Shown here piece after piece: positions 38,020-51,226 of a DNA stretch of 64,000 bases. The number at the start of each line of letters is the position of its first letter. Positions within the stretch are counted from its first letter, which is position 1. Under the pieces are notes generated by a model. That model saw only the letters and a list, made by a program, of their open reading frames with translations, was not told the DNA's origin and searched no databases. The position numbers and the translations under genes were made by a program. The stretch covers positions 2,449,501 to 2,513,500 of the forward strand of contig OZ038468.1 in the NCBI GenBank assembly GCA_964036295.1, read 5' to 3'. This DNA is from Plumapathes pennacea. Its lineage: Eukaryota > Cnidaria > Anthozoa > Antipatharia > Myriopathidae.

Positions 38020-39100
38020 CTTGCGAAAACAATTCAAAGGGGGGACCCTTACGAAATAAATCCAAAAGGGGGACCGTTACGAAATAAATCCAAAGGGGGG
38101 ACCCTTACAAAATAAATCCAGAGGGGGGACCTTTACGAAATAAATCCAAAGGGGGGACCCTTACGAAATAAATCCAAAGGGGGGACCCTAATGAAGAAAT
38201 CCAAAGGGGGGACCCTTACGAAATAAATCCAAAGGGGGGACTCTTACGAAATAAATCCAAACGGGGGACCCTTACGAAATAAATCCAAAGGGGGGACCCT
38301 TACGAAAAAAATCCAAAGGGGGGACCCTTACGAAATAAATCCAAAGGGGGGACCCTTATGAAAAAAATCCAAAGGGGGGACCCTTATGAAAAAAATTCAA
38401 AGGGGGGACCCTTACGAAATATTTCCAAAGGGGGGACCCTTATGAAATAAATCCAAAGTGGGGACACTTACCAAATATTTCCAAAGGGGGGACCCTTACA
38501 AAATAAATCCAAAGGGGGGACCCTTACGAAAAAATTTCAAAGGGGGGACTCTTACGAAATAAGTCCAAAGGGGGGACCCTTACGAAAAAAATGCAAAGGG
38601 GGGAACCCTTACGAAATAAATCCAAAGGGGGGACCCTTACGAAAAAAATCCAAAGGGGGGACTCTTACGAATTAAATCCAAAGGGGGGACCCTTATGAAA
38701 AAAATCCAAAGGGGGGACCCTTACGAAATAAATCCAAAGGGGGCCCCTTATGAAAAAAATCCAAAGGGGGGACCCTTACAAAATAAATCCAAAGGGGGGA
38801 CCCTTACGAAATCAATCCAAAGGGGGGACCCTTACGAAAAAAATCCAAAGGGGGCACCCTTACGAAAAAAATTCAAAGGGGGGACCCTTACAAAAAAAAA
38901 TCCAAAGGGGGGACACTTACGAAAAAAATCCAAAGGGGGGACCCTTACGAAAAAAATCCAAAGGGAGACCCTTACAAAATGAATCCAAAGGGGGGACCCT
39001 TATGAAAAAAATCCAAAGGGGGGACCCTTGCGAAAAAAATTCAAAGGGGGGACCCTTACTAAATAAATCCAAAGGGGGGACCGTTACGAAATAAATCCAA
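38020..39100 (+). repeat. Duplication in satellite B, offset 1007 bp
   Basis: The rare variant CCCTTGCGAAAA followed by a TTCAAAG linker is at 38023 and again at 39030. The order of surrounding variants (GGGAGACCC, AATGAATCC, CCGTTACGAAAT) is conserved over the preceding 300 bp or so. This is the block nearest the A/B junction and one of the more diverged ones. Confidence 0.65.
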
Positions 39101-40199
39101 AGGGGGGACCCTTACAAAATAAATCCAAAGGGGGGACCCTTACGAAATAAATCGAAAGGGGGGACCCTTACGAAATAAATCCAAAGGGCGGACCCTAATG
39201 AAGAAATCCAAAGGGGGGACCCTTACGAAATAAATCCAAAGGGGGGACCCTTACGAAATAAATCCAAAAAGAGGACCCTTACGAAATAAATCCAAAGGGG
39301 GGACCCTTACGAAATAAATCCAAAGGGGGGACCCTAATGAAGAAATCCAAAGGGGGGACCCTTACGAAATAAATCCAAAGGGGGACCCTTACGAAATAAA
39401 TCCAAAAAGAGGACCCTTAAGAAATAAATCCAAAGGGGGGACCCTTACGAAAAAAATTCAAAGGGGGGACCCTTACGAAAGAAATCCAAAGGGGGGACCC
39501 TTATGAAAAAAATCCAAAGGGGGGACCCTTATGAAAAAAATTCAAAGGGGGGACCCTTACGAAATATTTCCAAAGGGGGGACCCTTATGAAATAAAACCA
39601 AAGGGGGGACACTTACCAAATATTTCCAAAGTGGGGACCCTTACAAATAAATCCAAAGGGGGGACCCTTACGAAAAAAATCCAAAGGGGGGACCGTTACG
39701 AAATATATGCAAAGGGGGGACCCTTACGAAAAAAAATGCAAAGGGGGGGACCCTTACGAAATAAATCCAAAGGGGGGAAACTTACGAAATAAATCCAAAG
39801 GGGGGACCCTTATGAAAAAAATCAAAAGGGGGGACCCTTATGAAAAAAATTCAAAGGGGGGAACCTTACGAAAAAAATTCAAAAGGGGGACCCTTACGAA
39901 ATAAATCCAAAGGGGGGACCCTTACGAAAAAAATCAAAAGGGGGGACCCTTACGAAAAAAATTAAAAGGGGGGACCCTTACGAAATAAATCCAAAGGGGG
40001 GACCTTTACGAAAAAAATCCAAAGGGGGGACTTTTACGAAATAAATCCAAAGGGGGGACCCTTTCGAAAAAAATCCAAAGATGGGACCCTTAAGAAAAAA
40101 AATTCAAAGGGGGGACCCTTACGAAATAAATCCAAAGGGGGGACCCTTACTAAATAAATCCAAAGGGGGGACCCTTACGAAATAAATCCAAAGGGGGGA

Positions 40200-42100
40200 C
40201 CCTTACGAAATAAATCCAAAGGGGGGACCCTTACGAAATAAATCCAAAGGGGGGACTCTTACGAAAAAAATTAAAAGCGGGGAACCCTTACGAAATAAAT
40301 CCAAAAAGGGGACCCTTACGAAATAAATCCAAAGGGGGGACTTTTACGAAATAAATCCAAAGGGGGGACCCTTACGAAAAAAATTCAAAGGGGGGACCCT
40401 TACCAAAAAAATCCAAAGGCGGGACCCTTACGAAATCAATCCAAAGGGGGGACCCTTACGAAATAAATCCAAAGGGGGGACCCTTACAAAATATATCCAA
40501 AGGGGGGACCCTTAAGAAATAAATCCAAAGGGGGGACCCTTACAAAATACATCCAAAGGGGGGACCCTTATGAAGAAATCCAAAGGAGGGACCCTTACGA
40601 AATAAATCCAAAGGGGGGACCCTTACGAAATAAATCCAAAGGGGGGACCCTTACGAAATAAATCCAAAAGGGGGACCCTTACGAAAAAAATACAAAGGGG
40701 GGACCCTTACGAAATAAATCCAAAGGGGGGACCCTTATGAAAAAAATCCAAAGGGGGACCCTTTTTCAAAAAAATCCAAAGGGGGGACCCTTACGAAATA
40801 AATCAGGAGGGGGGACCCTTACGAAATAAATCCAAAGGGGGGACCCTTACAAAATAAATCCAAAGGGGGGACCCTCACGAAAACAATCCAAAGGGGGGAC
40901 CCTTACGAAATAAATCCAAAGGGGGGACCTTTACGAAAAAAATATAAAGGGGGGACCCTTACGAAATAAATCCAAAGGGGGGACTTTTACGAAATAAATC
41001 CAAAGGGGGGACCCTTACGAAATAAATCCAAAGGGGGGACCCTTACCAAAAAATCCGAAGGGGGGACCCTTACGAAATCAATCCAAAGGGGGGACCCTTA
41101 CGAAATAAATCCAAAGGGGGGACCCTTACGAAATAAATCCAAAGGGGGGACCCTTACGAAATAAATCCAAAGGGGGGACCCTTACGAAATAAATCCAAAG
41201 GGGGGACTCTTACGAAAAAAATTAAAAGCGGGGAACCCTTACGAAATAAATCCAAAGGGGGGACCCTTACGAAATAAATCCAAAGGGGGGACTTTTACGA
41301 AATAAATCCAAAGGGGGGACCCTTACGAAAAAAATTCAAAGGGGGGACCCTTACCAAAAAAATCCAAAGGGGGGACCCTTACGAAATCAATCCAAAGGGG
41401 GGACCCTTACGAAATAAATCCAAAGGGGGGACCCTTACAAAATATATCCAAAGGGGGGACCCTTAAGAAATAAATCCAAAGGGGGGACCCTTACGAAATA
41501 CATCCAAAGGGGGGACCCTTATGAAGAAATCCAAAGGAGGGACCCTTACGAAATAAATCCAAAGGGGGGACCCTTACGAAATAAATCCAAAGGGGGGACC
41601 CTTACGAAATAAATCCAAAAGGGGGACCCTTACGAAAAAAATACAAAGGGGGGACCCTTACGAAATAAATCCAAAGGGGGGACCCTTATGAAAAAAATCC
41701 AAAGGGGGACCCTTTTTAAAAAAAATCCAAAGGGGGGACCCTTACGAAATAAATCAGGAGGGGGGACCCTTACGAAATAAATCCAAAGGGGGGACCCTTA
41801 CAAAATAAATCCAAAGGGGGGACCCTCACGAAAACAATCCAAAGGGGGGACCCTTACGAAATAAATCCAAAGGGGGGACCTTTACGAAAAAAATATAAAG
41901 GGGGGACCCTTACGAAATAAATCCAAAGGGGGGACTTTTACGAATTAAATCCAAAGGGGGGACCCTTACGAAATAAATCCAAAGGGGGGACCCTTACCAA
42001 AAAATCCGAAGGGGGGACCCTTACGAAATTAATCCAAAGGGGGGACCCTTACGAAATAAATCCAAAGGGGGGACCCTTACAAAATAAATCCAAAGGGGGG
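40200..42100 (+). repeat. Higher-order repeat in satellite B: two copies, period 951 bp
   Basis: Rare variants recur 951 bp apart: TTAAAAGCGGGG at 40271 and 41222, AATCAGGAGGGG at about 40802 and 41753, and AAATCCGAAGGGG at 41051 and 42002. The two copies are nearly identical throughout. Confidence 0.88.
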
Positions 42101-43568
42101 ACCCTTACGAAATAAATGCAAAGGGGGGACCCTTATGAAAAATATCCAAAGGGGGGACCCTTATGAAAAATATCCAAAGGGGGGGACCCTTACGAAATAA
42201 ATCCAAAGGGGGGACCCTTACAAAATAAATCCAAAGGGGGGACCCTTACGAAATAAATCCAAAGGGGGGACCCTTACGAAATAAATCCAAAGGGGGGACC
42301 CTTATGAAGAAATCCAAAGGGAGGACCCTTACGAAATAAATCCAAAGGGGGGACCCTTACGAAATAAATCCAAAGGGGGGACCCTTACAAAATAAATCCA
42401 AAGGGGGGACCCTTACGAAATCAATCCAAAGGGGGGACCCTTACGAAATAAATCGAAAGGTGGGACCCTTACAAAATAAATACAAAGGGGGGACCCTTAC
42501 GAAATAAATGCAAAGGGGGGACCCTTATGAAAAAAATCCAAAAGGGGGACCCTAATGAAAAAAATCCAAAGGGGGGACCCTTACGAAATAAATCCAAAGG
42601 GGGGACCATTACAAAATAAATCCTAAGGGGGGACCCTTACAAGATAAATCCAAAGGGGGGACCCTTACGAAATAAATCCAAAGGGGGGACCCTTACGAAA
42701 TAAATCCAAAGGGGGGACCCTTACGAAATAAATCCAAAGGGGGGACCCTTACGAAAAAAATCCAAAGGGAGACCCTTACAAAATGAATCCAAAGGAGGGA
42801 CCCTTACGAAATAAATCCAAAGGGGGGACCGTTACGAAATAAATCCAAAGGGGAGACCCTTACAAAATAAATCCAAAGGGGGGACCCTTACGAAATAAAT
42901 CCAAAGGGGGGACCCTTACGAAATAAATCCAAAGGGGGGACCCTAATGAAGAAATCCAAAGGGGGGACCCTTACGAAATAAATCCAAAGGGGGGACCCTT
43001 ACGAAATAAATCCAAAGGGGGGACCCTTACGAAATAAATCCAAAGGGGGGACCCTTACGAAATAAATCCAAAGGGGGGACCCTTACGAAAAAAATACAAA
43101 GGGGGGACCCTTACGAAATAAATCCAAAGGGGGGACCCATATGAAAAAAATCCAAAGGGGGGACCCTTATGAAAAAAATTCAAAGGGGGGACCCTTACGA
43201 AATATTTCCAAAGGGGGGACCCTTATGAAATAAATCCAAAGGGGGGACACTTACCAAATATTTCCAAAGGGGGGACCCTTACAAAATAAATCCAAAGGGG
43301 GGACCCTTACGAAAAAAATCCAAAGGGGGGACCGTTACGAAATATATGCAAAGGGGGGACCCTTACGAAAAAAATGCAAAGGGGGGGACCCTTACGAAAT
43401 AAATCCAAAGGGGGGAAACTTACGAAATAAATCCAAAGGGGGGACCCTTATGAAAAAAATCAAAAGGGGGGACCCTTATGAATAAAATTCAAAAGGGGGA
43501 CCCTTACGAAAAAATTTCAAAGTGGGGACCCTTACGAAATAAATCCAAAGGGGGGACCCTTACGAAAA

Positions 43569-46500
43569 AAATCAAAAGGGGGGACCCTTACGAAAAAAAT
43601 CCAAAGGGGGGACCCTTAGAAAAAAAATCCAAAGGGGGGACCCTTACGAAATAAATCCAAAGGGGGGACCCTTACAAAATAAATCCTAAAGGGGGACCCT
43701 TACGAAAGAAATCCAATGGGGGGACCCTTACGAAATAAATCCAAAGGGGGGACCCTTACGAAATAAATCCAAAGGGGGGACCCTTACGAAATAAATCCAA
43801 AGGGGGGACCCTTACGAAATAAATCCAAAGGGGGGACCCTTACGAAAAAAATTAAAAGGGAGGACCCTTACGAAATAAATCCAAAGGGGGGACCCTTACG
43901 AAATAAATCCAAAGGGGGGACTTTTACGAAATAAATCCAAAGGGGGGACCCTTACGAAAAAAATCCAAAGGGGGGACCCTTACCAAAAACATCCAAAGGG
44001 GGGACCCTCACGAAATAAATCCAAAGGGGGGACCCTTACGAAATAAATCCAAAGGGGGGACCCTTACGAAATCCAAAGGGGGGACCCTTACGAAATACAT
44101 CCAAAGGGGGGACCCTTATGAAGAAATCCAAAGGGGGGACCCTTACGAAATAAATCCAAAGGGGGGACCCTTACGAAATATATCCAAAGGGGGACCCTTA
44201 CGAAATAAATCCAAAGGGGGGACCCTTACAAAATAAATTCAAAGGGGGGACCCTTACGAAATCAATCCAAAGGGGGGACCCTTACGAAATAAATCCAAAA
44301 GGGGGACCCTTACGAAAAAAATACAAAGGGGGGACCCTTACAAAATAAATCCAAAGGGGGGACTTTTACGAAATAAATCCAAAGGGGGGACCCATACGAA
44401 AAAAATTGAAAGAGGGGACCCTTACCAAAAAAATCCAAAGGGGGGACCCTTACGAAATCAATCCAAAGGGGGGACCCTTATGAAATATATCCAAAGGGGG
44501 GACCTTTACAAAATAAATCCAAAGGGGGGACCCTTACGAAATAAATCCAAAGGGGGGACCCTTATGAAAAAAATCCAAAGGGGGGACCCTTATGAAAAAA
44601 ATCCAAAGGGGGGACCCTTACGAAATAAATCCAAAGGGGGGACCCTTACAAAATAAATCCTAAGGGGGGACCCTTACGAAAGAAATCCAAAGGGGGGACC
44701 CTTACGAAATAAATCCAAAGGGGGGACCCTTATGAAGAAATCTAAAGGGGGGACCTTTACGAAAAAAATCCAAAGGGGGGACCCTTACGAAATAAATCCA
44801 AAGGGGGGACCCTTACAAAATAAATCCAAAGGGGGGACCCTTACGAAATAAATCCAAAGGGGGGACCCTTAAGAAATCAATCCAAAGGGGGGACCCTTAC
44901 GAAATAAATCCAAAGCAGAGACCCTTACAAAATAAATCCAAAGGGGGGACCCTTACGAAATAAATCCAAAGGGGGGACCCTTATGAAAAAAATCCAAAGG
45001 GGGGACCCTTACCAAAAAAATCCAAAGGGGGACCCTCACGAAATCAATCCAAAGGGGGGACCCTTACGAAATAAATCCAAAGGGGGGACCCTTACGAAAT
45101 CCAAAGGGGGGACCCTTACGAAATACATCCAAAGGGGGGACCCTTATGAAGAAATCCAAAGGGGGGACCCTTACGAAATAAATCCAAAGGGGGGACCCTT
45201 ACGAAATAAATCCAAAGGGGGACCCTTACGAAATAAATCCAAATGGGGGACCCTTACGAAAAAAATACAAAGGGGGGACCCTTACGAAATAAATCCAAAG
45301 GGGGGACCCTTATGAAAAAAATCCAAAGGGGGGACCCTTTTTAAAAAAAATCCAAAGGGGGGACCCTTACGAAATAAATCCAAAGGGGGGACCCTTACGA
45401 AATAAATCCAAAGGGGGGACCCTTACGAAATAAATCCAAAGGGGGGACCCTTACGAAATCAATCCAAAGGGGGGACCCTTACGAAATAAATCCAAAGGGG
45501 GGACCCTTAGGAAAAAAATACAAAGGGGGGACCCTTACGAAATAAATCCAAAGGGGGGACTTTTACGAAAAAAATCCAAAGGGGGGACCCTTACGAAAAG
45601 AATTGAAAGGGGGGACCCTTTCCAAAAAAATCCAAAGGGGGGACCCTTACGAAATCAATCCAAAGGGGGGACCCTTACGAAATATATCCAAAGGGGGGAC
45701 CCTTACAAAATAAAACCAAAGGGGGGACCCTTACGAAATAAATCCAAAGGGGGGACCCTTATGAAAAAAATCCAAAGGGGGGACCCTTATGAAAAAAATC
45801 CAAAGGGGGGACCCTTACGAAATAAATCCAAAGGGGGGACCCTTACAAAATAAATCCTAAGGGGGGACCCTTACGAAATAAATCCAAAGGGGGGACCCTT
45901 ATGAAGAAATCCAAAGGGGGGACCCTTACGAAAAAAATCCAAAGGGGGGACCCTTACGAAATAAATCCAAAGGGGGGACCCTTACGAAAAAAATCAAAAG
46001 GGGGGACCCTTACGAAAAAAATCCAAAGGGGGGACCCTTAGAAAAAAAATCCAAAGGGGGGACCCTTACGAAATAAATCCAAAGGGGGGACCCTTACAAA
46101 ATAAATCCTAAAGGGGGACCCTTACGAAAGAAATCCAATGGGGGGACCCTTACGAAATAAATCCAAAGGGGGGACCCTTACGAAATAAATCCAAAGGGGG
46201 GACCCTTACGAAATAAATCCAAAGGGGGGACCCTTACGAAATAAATCCAAAGGGGGGACCCTTACGAAAAAAATTAAAAGGGGGGACCCTTACGAAATAA
46301 ATCCAAAGGGGGGACCCTTACGAAATAAATCCAAAGGGGGGACTTTTACGAAATAAATCCAAAGGGGGGACCCTTACGAAAAAAATCCAAAGGGGGGACC
46401 CTTACCAAAAACATCCAAAGGGGGGGGACCCTCACGAAATAAATCCAAAGGGGGGACCCTTACGAAATAAATCCAAAGGGGGGACCCTTACGAAATCCAA

Positions 46501-49500
46501 AGGGGGGACCCTTACGAAATACATCCAAAGGGGGGACCCTTATGAAGAAATCCAAAGGGGGGACCCTTACGAAATAAATCCAAAGGGGGGACCCTTACGA
46601 AATATATCCAAAGGGGGACCCTTACGAAATAAATCCAAAGGGGGGACCCTTACGAAAATAATACAAAGGGGGGACCCTTACGAAATAAATCCAAAGGGGG
46701 GACCCTTATGAAAAAAATCCAAAGGGGGGACCCTTATTAAAAAAAATCCAAAGGGGGGACCCTTACGAAATAAATCCAAAGGGGGGACCCTTACGAAATA
46801 AATCCAAAGGGGGGACCCTTACAAAATAAATTCAAAGGGGGGACCCTTACGAAATCAATCCAAAGGGGGGACCCTTACGAAATAAATCCAAAAGGGGGAC
46901 CCTTACGAAAAAAATACAAAGGGGGGACCCTTACAAAATAAATCCAAAGGGGGGACTTTTACGAAATAAATCCAAAGGGGGGACCCATACGAAAAAAATT
47001 GAAAGAGGGGACCCTTACCAAAAAAATCCAAAGGGGGGACCCTTACGAAATCAATCCAAAGGGGGGACCCTTATGAAATATATCCAAAGGGGGGACCTTT
47101 ACAAAATAAATCCAAAGGGGGGACCCTTACGAAATAAATCCAAAGGGGGGACCCTTATGAAAAAAATCCAAAGGGGGGACCCTTATGAAAAAAATCCAAA
47201 GGGGGGACCCTTACGAAATAAATCCAAAGGGGGGACCCTTACAAAATAAATCCTAAGGGGGGACCCTTACGAAATAAATCCAAAGGGGGGACCCTTACGA
47301 AATAAATCCAAAGGGGGGACCCTTATGAAGAAATCTAAAGGGGGGACCCTTACGAAAAAAATCCAAAGGGGGGACCCTTACGAAATAAATCCAAAGGGGG
47401 GACCCTTACAAAATAAATCCAAAGGGGGGACCCTTACGAAATAAATCCAAAGGGGGGACCCTTAAGAAATCAATCCAAAGGGGGGACCCTTACGAAATAA
47501 ATCCAAAGCAGAGACCCTTACAAAATAAATCCAAAGGGGGGACCCTTACGAAATAAATCCAAAGGGGGGACCCTTATGAAAAAAATCCAAAGGGGGGACC
47601 CTTACCAAAAAAATCCAAAGGGGGGACCCTCACGAAATCAATCCAAAGGGGGGACCCTTACGAAATAAATCCAAAGGGGGGACCCTTACGAAATCCAAAG
47701 GGGGGACCCTTACGAAATACATCCAAAGGGGGGACCCTTATGAAGAAATCCAAAGGGGGGACCCTTACGAAATAAATCCAAAGGGGGGACCCTTACGAAA
47801 TAAATCCAAAGGGGGACCCTTACGAAATAAATCCAAAGGGGGGACCCTTACGAAAAAAATACAAAGGGGGGACCCTTACGAAATCAATCCAAAGGGGGGA
47901 CCCTTATGAAAAAAATCCAAAGGGGGGACCCTTACGAAATAAATCCAAAGGGGGGACCCTTACAAAATAAATCCTAAGGGGGGACCCTTACGAAATCAAT
48001 CCAAAGGGGGGACCCTTATGAAGAAATCCAAAGGGGGGACCGTTACGAAAAAAATCCAAAGGGGGGACCCTTACGAAATAAATCCAAAGGGGGGACCCTT
48101 ACGAAAAAAATCAAAAGGGGGGACCCTTACGAAAAAAATCCAAAGGGGGGACCCTTAGAAAAAAAATCCAAAGGGGGGACCCTTACGAAATAAATCCAAA
48201 GGGGGGACCCTTACAAAATAAATCCTAAAGGGGGACCCTTACGAAAGAAATCCAATGGGGGGACCCTTACGAAATAAATCCAAAGGGGGGACCCTTACGA
48301 AATAAATCCAAAGGGGGGACCCTTACGAAATAAATCCAAAGGGGGGACCCTTACGAAATAAATCCAAAGGGGGGACCCTTACGAAAAAAATTAAAAGGGG
48401 GGACCCTTACGAAATAAATCCAAAGGGGGGACCCTTACGAAATAAATCCAAAGGGGGGACTTTTACGAAATAAATCCAAAGGGGGGACCCTTACGAAAAA
48501 AATCCAAAGGGGGGACCCTTACCAAAAACATCCAAAGGGGGGACCCTCACGAAATAAATCCAAAGGGGGGACCCTTACGAAATAAATCCAAAGGGGGGAC
48601 CCTTACGAAATCCAAAGGGGGGACCCTTACGAAATACATCCAAAGGGGGGACCCTTATGAAGAAATCCAAAGGGGGGACCCTTACGAAATAAATCCAAAG
48701 GGGGGACCCTTACGAAATATATCCAAAGGGGGACCCTTACGAAATAAATCCAAAGGGGGGACCCTTACGAAAATAATACAAAGGGGGGACCCTTACGAAT
48801 TAAATCCAAAGGGGGGACCCTTATGAAAAAAATCCAAAGGGGGGACCCTTATTAAAAAAAATCCAAAGGGGGGACCCTTACGAAATAAATCCAAAGGGGG
48901 GACCATTACGAAATAAATCCAAAGGGGGGACCCTTACAAAATAAATTCAAAGGGGGGACCCTTACGAAATCAATCCAAAGGGGGGACCCTTACGAAATAA
49001 ATCCAAAAGAGGGACCCTTACGAAAAAAATACAAAGGGGGGACCCTTACAAAATAAATCCAAAGGGGGGACTTTTACGAAATAAATCCAAAGGGGGGACC
49101 CATACGAAAAAAATTGAAAGAGGGGACCCTTACCAAAAAAATCCAAAGGGGGGACCCTTACGAAATCAATCCAAAGGGGGGACCCTTATGAAATATATCC
49201 AAAGGGGGGACCTTTACAAAATAAATCCAAAGGGGGGACCCTTACGAAATAAATCCAAAGGGGGGACCCTTATGAAAAAAATCCAAAGGGGGGACCCTTA
49301 TGAAAAAAATCCAAAGGGGGGACCCTTACGAAATAAATCCAAAGGGGGGACCCTTACAAAATAAATCCTAAGGGGGGACCCTTACGAAATAAATCCAAAG
49401 GGGGGACCCTTACGAAATAAATCCAAAGGGGGGACCCTTATGAAGAAATCTAAAGGGGGGACCCTTACGAAAAAAATCCAAAGGGGGGACCCTTACGAAA

Positions 49501-50220
49501 TAAATCCAAAGGGGGGACCCTTACAAAATAAATCCAAAGGGGGGACCCTTACGAAATAAATCCAAAGGGGGGACCCTTAAGAAATCAATCCAAAGGGGGG
49601 ACCCTTACGAAATAAATCCAAAGCAGAGACCCTTACAAAATAAATCCAAAGGGGGGACCCTTACGAAATAAATCCAAAGGGGGGACCCTTATGAAAAAAA
49701 TCCAAAGGGGGGACCCTTACCAAAAAAATCCAAAGGGGGGACCCTCACGAAATCAATCCAAAGGGGGGACCCTTACGAAATAAATCCAAAGGGGGGACCC
49801 TTACGAAATCCAAAGGGGGGACCCTTACGAAATACATCCAAAGGGGGGACCCTTATGAAGAAATCCAAAGGGGGGACCCTTACGAAATAAATCCAAAGGG
49901 GGGACCCTTACGAAATAAATCCAAAGGGGGACCCTTACGAAATAAATCCAAAGGGGGGACCCTTACGAAAAAAATACAAAGGGGGGACCCTTACGAAATA
50001 AATCCAAAGGGGGGACCCTTATGAAAAAAATCCAAAGGGGGGACCCTTTTTAAAAAAAATCCAAAGGGGGGACCCTTACGAAATAAATCCAAAGGGGGGA
50101 CCCTTACGAAATAAATCCAAAGGGGGGACCCTTACGAAATAAATCCAAAGGGGGGACCCTTACGAAATCAATCCAAAGGGGGGACCCTTACGAAATAAAT
50201 CCAAAGCAGGGACCCTTACA
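43569..50220 (+). repeat. Higher-order repeat in satellite B: three copies, about 2.1-2.4 kb
   Basis: The marker AAATCAAAAGGGG followed by a TTAGAAAAAAAATCC unit is at 43569, 45991 and 48108, and CCAATGGGGGG is at 43713, 46135 and 48252, giving spacings of 2422 and 2117 bp. CAAAGCAGAGACCC is at 47504 and 49619 (2115), and the short unit TTACGAAATCC is at 46492 and 48607 and at 47690 and 49805 (2115). The second and third copies are almost identical, while the first differs by about 300 bp of units. Confidence 0.87.
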
Positions 50221-51226
50221 AAATAATTCCAAAGGGGGGACCCTTCCGAAATAAATCCAAAGCGGGGACCCTTATGAAAAATATCCAAAGGGGGGGACCC
50301 TTACGAAATAAATCCAAAGGGGGGACCCTTATGAGAAAAATCCAAAGGGGGGACCCTTATGAAAAAAATCCAAAGGGGGGACCCTTACGAAATAAATCCA
50401 AAGGGGGGACTCTTACAAAATAAATCCTAAGGGGGGACCCTTACGAAATAAATCCAAAGGGGGGACCCTTATGAAGAAATCCAAAGGGGGGACCCTTACG
50501 AAAAAAATCCAAAGGGGGGACCCTTACGAAATAAATCCAAAGGGGGGACCCTTACGAAATAAATCCAAAGGGGGGACCCTTACGAAATAAATCCAAAGGG
50601 GGGACCCTTACGAAATCAATCCAAAGGGGGGACCCTTACGAAATAAATCCAAAGCAGGGACCCTTACAAAATAAATCCAAAGGGGGGACCCTTCCGAAAT
50701 AAATCCAAAGGGGGGACCCTTATGAAAAAAATCCAAAGGGGGGACCCTTACGAAATAAATCCAAAGGGGGGACCCTTACAAAATAAATCCTAAGGGGGGA
50801 CCCTTACGAAATAAATCCAAAGGGGGGACCCTTACGAAATAAATCCAAAGGGGGGACCCTTATGAAGAAATCTAAAGGGAAGACCCTTACGAAAAAAATC
50901 CAAAGGGGGGACCCTTACGAAATAAATCCAAAGGGGGGACCCTTACGAAATAAATCCAAAGGGGGGACCCTTACGAAATAACTCCAAAAGGGGGACCCTT
51001 AAGAAATCAATCCAAAGGGGAGACCCTTAGGAAATAAATCCAAAGCAGGGACCCTTACAAAATAAATCCAAAGGGGGGACCCTTACGAAATAAATCCAAA
51101 GGGGGGACCCTTATGAAAAAAATCCAAAGGGGGGACCCTTACCAAAAAAATCCAAAGGGGGGACCCTCACGAAATCAATCCAAAGGGGGGACCCTTACGA
51201 AATAAATCCAAAGGGGGGACCCTTAC

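Noticed and set aside
37716..38087. 123-codon open frame, and similar ones at 38695, 38750, 39707, 44983, 51735, 54049, 58794 and 61616
   Set aside because: They are satellite B read through its three frames. Starts and stops are set by random unit variants, with no domain and no start context.
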